A stretch of 64,000 bases of DNA from JBOGVZ01 sp050692985 (GTDB lineage: Bacteria; Actinomycetota; UBA4738; CALAEC01): positions 1 through 64,000 of the forward strand of contig JBOGVZ010000046.1 in assembly GCA_050692985.1 (NCBI GenBank), given 5' to 3'. Positions within the stretch are counted from its first letter, which is position 1. Each line of letters starts with the position of its first letter. The notes beneath the pieces were generated by a model. The model had not been told where the DNA came from, ran no database searches, and was given only the letters and a program-made list of their open reading frames with translations. Shown one piece after another: positions 60,064 through 64,000 of the stretch. The position numbers and the translations under genes are program-made.

Positions 60064-60528
60064 GTGAGCGAGCTCCGCGCGCGCATCCGGCGAACCCGGT
60101 CGGGGGACCTGGAGGTCCGGCTTCCCCCGGTGGAGCGAGCGGTGGTCCGTTCGGTCCCCGGCCACCTCAGGGCGGCCCTGGAGGCGAACGACCCGGCCGC
60201 CCGGCGGCTGTCCCCGCCCGCCCACGACGACCCCGGCCGGGAGGCCGAGTACCGCGAGCTTGTCGGCTCCCAGCTCGAGGAGGGCCGGCGGCGCAACATC
60301 GAGCTGATGGAGGCCACCGCCGAGGCCACCCGCCTCGACGAGGAGCAGGCCCTGGCATGGCTGGCGGTCCTGAACGACCTCCGGCTGGTCCTCGGCGAGC
60401 GGCTGGGGATCACCGAGGAGACCGCCGAGCGGGAGGTCCCGGACGACGACCCCCAGGCCGCGGCCCTGGCCACCTTCCACTACCTGGGCTGGCTGGTCTC
60501 CCAGCTGATCGATGCGCTGGGCGGCTGA
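60064..60528 (+). CDS. DUF2017 family protein
   Basis: 154 residues from a GTG 8 bases after the clpS stop. VERAVVRSVPGHLRAALEAN, DPGREAEYRELVGSQLEEGR and LNDLRLVLGERLGITEE, DPQAAALATFHYLGWLVSQL match DUF2017, an all-helical actinobacterial family nearly always next to clpS. Function unknown; a role with ClpS is suggested only by position. Confidence 0.9.
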   Translation: MSELRARIRRTRSGDLEVRLPPVERAVVRSVPGHLRAALEANDPAARRLSPPAHDDPGREAEYRELVGSQLEEGRRRNIELMEATAEATRLDEEQALAWLAVLNDLRLVLGERLGITEETAEREVPDDDPQAAALATFHYLGWLVSQLIDALGG

Positions 60529-60534
60529 AGAGGG

Positions 60535-60783
60535 CTAGCGGGGGCGGTCCTCGACCTCGTCCCCCCGGAGCAGCTCCTGGTCGGAGACCGAGCGAACCTT
60601 GCCTTCCAGGAGGTCTCGGGCCCGGTACAGGGCCATGCATCGGGGGCAGACCACGAAGTCGGTCTTGCGCCGGAACCGGAGGCTGCGGCCGCCGATCGTC
60701 ACCAGCTCGCCGGGAGCGGCCGACTCACCCAGGGACTCGCCGCACACGGCGCAGAGCATCGCGCCGCCGGGGGCGTCGCTCAC
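60535..60783 (-). CDS. Small zinc-ribbon protein
   Basis: 82 residues from a GTG overlapping the stop of the Fn3 gene as GTGA. Two Cys pairs, LCAVCGES and VVCPRCMALY, 35 residues apart, form a probable zinc ribbon; the rest is charged. There is no known domain beyond that. It converges on the DUF2017 gene with 6 bases between. Confidence 0.75.
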   Translation of the reverse strand: MSDAPGGAMLCAVCGESLGESAAPGELVTIGGRSLRFRRKTDFVVCPRCMALYRARDLLEGKVRSVSDQELLRGDEVEDRPR

Positions 60784-61784
60784 CGCTCCTGGGCTGCGGC
60801 CAGGAAGCGGCGGAGCAGGAGGGCGCCCACCGCCAGGATCAGGCCGGCGGCCAGCAACGTGGGGGTGCGACGCGGGTCGACACCCGCCTCCCGTGCGGCC
60901 GCGCCCAGGCCCTCCGCCTCGCTGTCCACTTCCTGGGTGATCGTCTGGCTCCCGTAGGGCAGGCGGTCACCGTACGAGCCGTCGGAGAACGTCACCTTCC
61001 CCCGGCCGAGCGTCGGGGGCGCCGGGGGCCTGGCCCCGCCGGCGGGGCCGGTCACGAACCCGGGGTTGCCGGTGACCGCGCCCGAGCCGCTCGGCGCGCG
61101 CTTGATCACGGCCTTGGCCGGCGCCGAGGAGGCGGAGGCGACCACCCCCGACACAACGCTCTGCCGGAGGGCCGCCACGCGGTAGCAGTAGGTTCCCGGA
61201 CCGGCGCTGGTCACGAGCGCCGCCGCGGAGGTCTCCGCCACGGCGGTGTACCCGGTATCGCCGGCGCACGAGGTGGACTTCTTGCGCAGGACCCGGTACC
61301 CGGCGAAGTCGCTGCGCCCGGCCGTGGGCACGGCCTTCCACGACAGCCCCACGGAGGATCCGGTGGGCGAGGCCGTGAGCCCGGTGGGCACCGGTGGGGC
61401 GTTGTCCACGCCGACCGAGATCGCCTGCTTCGCGTACGTGTTCGGATCGGCCGGGTCGTACGCGGGCACGTCCCCCCAGATGCGGACCTCCAGCCGGTAT
61501 CCACCGTTCGGCAGGCTCTCGGTGGCCCACGGCGAGCTCGTGGACTCGAACACCCCGTCGCTCACCTTGTCCATGGCCACCCAGGCGCCGTTCGATCCCA
61601 CCTGGTAGGCGGCGTACTCCGCGTTCCCGACCCCCCCGGAGACGTGGGCCTTCACCATCACGGTGCCCCGGGCGACCGAGCCGGGGACATCGATCGTGGC
61701 CGAGTAGCTCACGGCGCCCGCCGGAACCGACAGCCCCACGCTCGCCATGACGGCCACCGCCACCAGGAGGGAACGTCGCCTCAT
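60780..61784 (-). CDS. Secreted, membrane-anchored fibronectin type III protein
   Basis: 334 residues. Signal peptide (SLLVAVAVMASVGLSVPAGA); a beta-rich region of about 100 residues; an Fn3 domain at about 128-228 (PPVPTGLTASPTGSSVGLSW, FAGYRVLRKKS, YCYRVAALR); a Gly/Pro linker; and a C-terminal helix (LLAAGLILAVGALLLRRFLA) with a basic end. A Cys pair in the Fn3 domain may form a disulfide. It follows the flippase gene by 10 bases. Role unknown, surface display likely. Confidence 0.8.
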   Translation of the reverse strand: MRRRSLLVAVAVMASVGLSVPAGAVSYSATIDVPGSVARGTVMVKAHVSGGVGNAEYAAYQVGSNGAWVAMDKVSDGVFESTSSPWATESLPNGGYRLEVRIWGDVPAYDPADPNTYAKQAISVGVDNAPPVPTGLTASPTGSSVGLSWKAVPTAGRSDFAGYRVLRKKSTSCAGDTGYTAVAETSAAALVTSAGPGTYCYRVAALRQSVVSGVVASASSAPAKAVIKRAPSGSGAVTGNPGFVTGPAGGARPPAPPTLGRGKVTFSDGSYGDRLPYGSQTITQEVDSEAEGLGAAAREAGVDPRRTPTLLAAGLILAVGALLLRRFLAAAQER

Positions 61785-61794
61785 CCGGCGTATC

Positions 61795-63360
61795 TTACCC
61801 GTCCCGCCCGCCCCGCTCCGCCGTCCGGCCCAGCGCGGCGCCCACCAGCCGGGAGGCGGCTCGCTTCTCCGCGGCCGGCAGGCCCACCAGGTACAGCGCC
61901 GCGATGTAGGCCACGGCGGCCGCCACGCCGGTGGCAGCCAGGTCCACTGGCCAGGCGGCGCCGGCGGCCACGAGGTGGGCCCCCCAGCCCACGGCCACGC
62001 CGATCGCCGCGGGCACCGCCAGCCGCAGGTAGTCGCGGTCGAACGGCTGGATCCGCACGAAGCGCCACACCAACCCCAGCCGGGCGAACTTCGAGACCGC
62101 CATCGTCACCGCCCCGGCCACCGCCGCCCCCTCCATCCCCAGGACCGGGATCAGGACCACGGCCACGGCGATGTCGAGGGCCACGGAACCCGCGTACACC
62201 ACCAGGTCCCAGCCCGTCCGCCCCACCATGATCAGCACGAAGCCCACCGCCCCGGTGGCCACGTTCGCCAGCTGGCCCAGGAGCAGGATCAGCAGCGCGG
62301 TCCGCCCGGCCTCGAAATCGCTCCCGAACAGCCGGAGCGCCGACCCGGGGGTCACCGCCAGGACGATGAACATCGGAAGCGTGGCCGCCATCGTCCACCG
62401 GGTCAGCTGCTTGAACAGGCGGTCGAGCTTTGCCCGCTCCCCCCGGGCGTGGAGGTCGGCCACGAACGGGCTGAACATCAGGCTGACCGCGATGATGAAA
62501 AGGAGGATCACCTGGGCGGCGCGGGCCGCCGCCGCGTAGATCCCCACCTCCGCCTGCGTCACGAACGTCGGCACGAACCGGGCCAGCACGAACAGGTCGG
62601 TCCAGAACAGGAGCTGGGAGAACAGGGCCGCCGGCGCCCGGGGGGCGCCGTACCGCAGCAGCTCGCCCACCTCGCCGGCCGCCGGAGGCTGGTGGCCGAA
62701 GCGGCGGGTCTCCCTGCGCCACAGCCACGCCGCCCAGGCCGTGGCCGCCGCCCACGACACCGCGTACGCCAGCGAGGTCATCCCCACGGTGCGGGCGGCC
62801 ACCCACCCCACCAGGATCAGGACCAGCCACAGGAGCGGCTGGCCCACCCAGAACACGTACAGGGTGTGGCGCATGATCTTCAGGCCCCGGGTGGCCCCCA
62901 GGTACACCTGCACCAGCGCGGTGAACGGGATGGCCAGGGCGGCGGCCCGGAAGGCGTTGGTGGCCGCGGCGCGGTCGAAGTCGGCGGCGAACGTCCGGGC
63001 CAGCGGCTCCGCCAAGCCGAACACCGCGCCCCCCACCGCCACGCTGGCCACCGCGGCGATCACCGAGGCCCGGGACACCACCGCCCGCACCCGCTCCCTG
63101 GCCCCCTGCCCGACGTCGATGGCCACCCGGCGGACCGCGGCCATGTCCATGCCGAACCGGGAGAAGAACCCCAGGACCAGGGCGCCCTGGGTGGCCAGGG
63201 TGACGATGCCGAACGCCTCGGCTCCCAGCGCCCGGGTGATCAGGACCTGGGTGGCGAACGTGGCCCCGATGGCCACCACCAGCCCGGCTGCGCTCTGGCC
63301 GGTGCCCGCCAGGATCGTGCGCTCGTCCCCGAAGCGCTCGAACGGGAGGACGGACTCCAC
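61795..63360 (-). CDS. MOP-superfamily polysaccharide flippase (Wzx/MurJ-like)
   Basis: 521 residues from GTG 63360, the first start after the upstream stop. About 14 helices. GTGQSAAGLVVAIGATFATQ, VLITRALGAEAFGIVTLATQ and the later KFARLGLVWRFVRI fit the polysaccharide biosynthesis family (PF01943/PF13440), which flips lipid-linked sugars. An overlapping start at 63522 would add 54 residues but overlap the phosphodiesterase gene by 62 bases. The leader between 63361 and 63460 holds a partial REP-like sequence. Confidence 0.85.
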   Translation of the reverse strand: MESVLPFERFGDERTILAGTGQSAAGLVVAIGATFATQVLITRALGAEAFGIVTLATQGALVLGFFSRFGMDMAAVRRVAIDVGQGARERVRAVVSRASVIAAVASVAVGGAVFGLAEPLARTFAADFDRAAATNAFRAAALAIPFTALVQVYLGATRGLKIMRHTLYVFWVGQPLLWLVLILVGWVAARTVGMTSLAYAVSWAAATAWAAWLWRRETRRFGHQPPAAGEVGELLRYGAPRAPAALFSQLLFWTDLFVLARFVPTFVTQAEVGIYAAAARAAQVILLFIIAVSLMFSPFVADLHARGERAKLDRLFKQLTRWTMAATLPMFIVLAVTPGSALRLFGSDFEAGRTALLILLLGQLANVATGAVGFVLIMVGRTGWDLVVYAGSVALDIAVAVVLIPVLGMEGAAVAGAVTMAVSKFARLGLVWRFVRIQPFDRDYLRLAVPAAIGVAVGWGAHLVAAGAAWPVDLAATGVAAAVAYIAALYLVGLPAAEKRAASRLVGAALGRTAERGGRDG

Positions 63361-63460
63361 GGCCGCCCGGAGGGATCGACGCCGGGCCGGGCCGGCCGGA
63401 GGCTGTCCCCGCTCGCTGTCCAGGCCGGGGCGGTCCCGCTCCGGGCGAGCTCCCCCCCCG

Positions 63461-64000
63461 CTACTCGAGGTACCCGAGGCCGCGGAGGTGCTCCTCCACT
63501 TCCAGGGCTTCCTCCGCGTCAAGGTCCCCGCTCTCCGTCTCCACGGCGCCGGCCGGCGCCTCCCCGGGTGCCGCCACCGTGGCCTCGTCCCCGACCAGCC
63601 CGGAGAGGACCTGCCCGTCGTGCTTCACCGAGGCCGGCACGCCCAGGGCCGCCAGGATCGTGGGAGCCATGTCCACCAGCAGGGCGGGCTCGGCGAACGC
63701 GTCCCGCGTGACACGGGGGCCCGCCGCGGCAACCACCCCGTCCATGCGGTGGTCGCCGGACAGCCAGTCGGCGTCCTCCACCGCCTGCCGGGCGTGCGTC
63801 AGGCTGTAGTGGGGCGCCGGCTCCAGCATGATGTCCGGAGCGGTGTCGGTGAACCTCCCGGTGAACACGTCCTCGCGCCGGAGCACCCGGGCCACGGGCT
63901 TCCGGCCGGTGCCGGGGTCCACGAACGAGCCCACCGCCTCCATCACCTTATCGCGCACCTGCTCGAAGTCCCCAGGGTCCACGATCCCCTCCGGCTCGCG
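63461..64000 (-). CDS. Type I phosphodiesterase/nucleotide pyrophosphatase family protein (3' end only)
   Basis: The last 179 codons are present; the gene continues past the right edge. SGDHRMDGVVAAAGPRV, LLVDMAPTILAALGVPAS and the end HLRGLGYLE are the C-terminal pattern of alkaline-phosphatase-superfamily phosphodiesterases (PF01663), including a metal-binding Asp-His. The substrate cannot be told. It precedes the flippase gene on the same strand, so an envelope polymer role is possible. Confidence 0.8.
   Translation of the reverse strand, partial: REPEGIVDPGDFEQVRDKVMEAVGSFVDPGTGRKPVARVLRREDVFTGRFTDTAPDIMLEPAPHYSLTHARQAVEDADWLSGDHRMDGVVAAAGPRVTRDAFAEPALLVDMAPTILAALGVPASVKHDGQVLSGLVGDEATVAAPGEAPAGAVETESGDLDAEEALEVEEHLRGLGYLE

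Noticed and set aside
63361..63522. Longer flippase start at 63522
   Set aside because: The extra residues are low complexity, run through a REP-like sequence and overlap the phosphodiesterase gene by 62 bases.

Overview
High-GC (above 70 % by eye) actinobacterial chromosome with many GTG starts. The gene order points to Actinomycetota: clpC near lysS-coaX-panC-DUF2520; folP/folB/folK; folE-ftsH; hpt-tilS-DUF2342 metalloprotease; topA, tmk and holB together; ceoB-ceoC with an APC permease and an OB-fold gene; clpS-DUF2017. TopA carries four C4 zinc fingers and Lsr2 is absent next to clpC, which fits a deep-branching lineage better than Mycobacterium or Streptomyces. I cannot name the genus. 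No integrase, transposase, prophage or CRISPR array is visible, and no gene-free stretch exceeds about 210 bases.

Layout. 1-10,358 (minus strand): 5' end of clpC, a YtxH-like protein, an orphan ABC-type binding lipoprotein, then lysS, coaX, panC and a DUF2520 gene coupled by overlaps; a frameshifted Ycf46-like AAA ATPase; folK, folB, an alpha/beta hydrolase and folP. 10,390-21,330: a block that separates folP from folE-ftsH. It holds two paralogous ECF sigma/membrane-partner pairs, a cyclase-family gene, glucose dehydrogenase, 6-phosphogluconate dehydrogenase and a cation/proton antiporter, then a two-component system flanked by DM13 and Spondin_N proteins. 21,312-29,922: folE, ftsH, an MFS gene, hpt, tilS, DUF2342, a membrane protein with two copies of an unfamiliar repeat, and an L,D-transpeptidase. 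29,933-39,357: a response-regulator remnant abutting tRNA-Thr(CGT), a BNR-repeat secreted protein, holB, an MFS-dTMP kinase fusion, topA, an RDD protein and sppA, with REP-like repeats. 39,378-49,801: dedA, two small genes and a potassium locus in which a KdpD/KdpE-like system lies between two KimA-type permeases, followed by ceoB and ceoC. 50,000-64,000: OB-fold protein, proton-pumping pyrophosphatase, CPA2 antiporter, an LCP protein, a CaCA exchanger, a frameshifted MrfA-like helicase, a TIGR00725 protein, clpS, DUF2017, a zinc-ribbon protein, an Fn3 protein, a MOP-type flippase and the end of a phosphodiesterase.

How it works together. Most of the window is housekeeping: folate, pantothenate/CoA, translation, proteolysis and replication. 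The distinctive material is regulatory and ionic. Two ECF modules each carry an ECF-like promoter in front of the sigma gene. A two-component system appears to control DM13 and Spondin_N proteins through GTAA-containing boxes. Several potassium, proton and calcium transporters cluster in the second half. Translation is often coupled by ATGA, GTGA or TGATG overlaps, and several first genes look leaderless. Two conserved genes are broken by single-base indels, which could be assembly errors. Two roughly 100-nt palindromic elements (2039-2140 and 49880-49980) resemble each other along their length and show compensatory stem changes; they are the most unexplained structure here.
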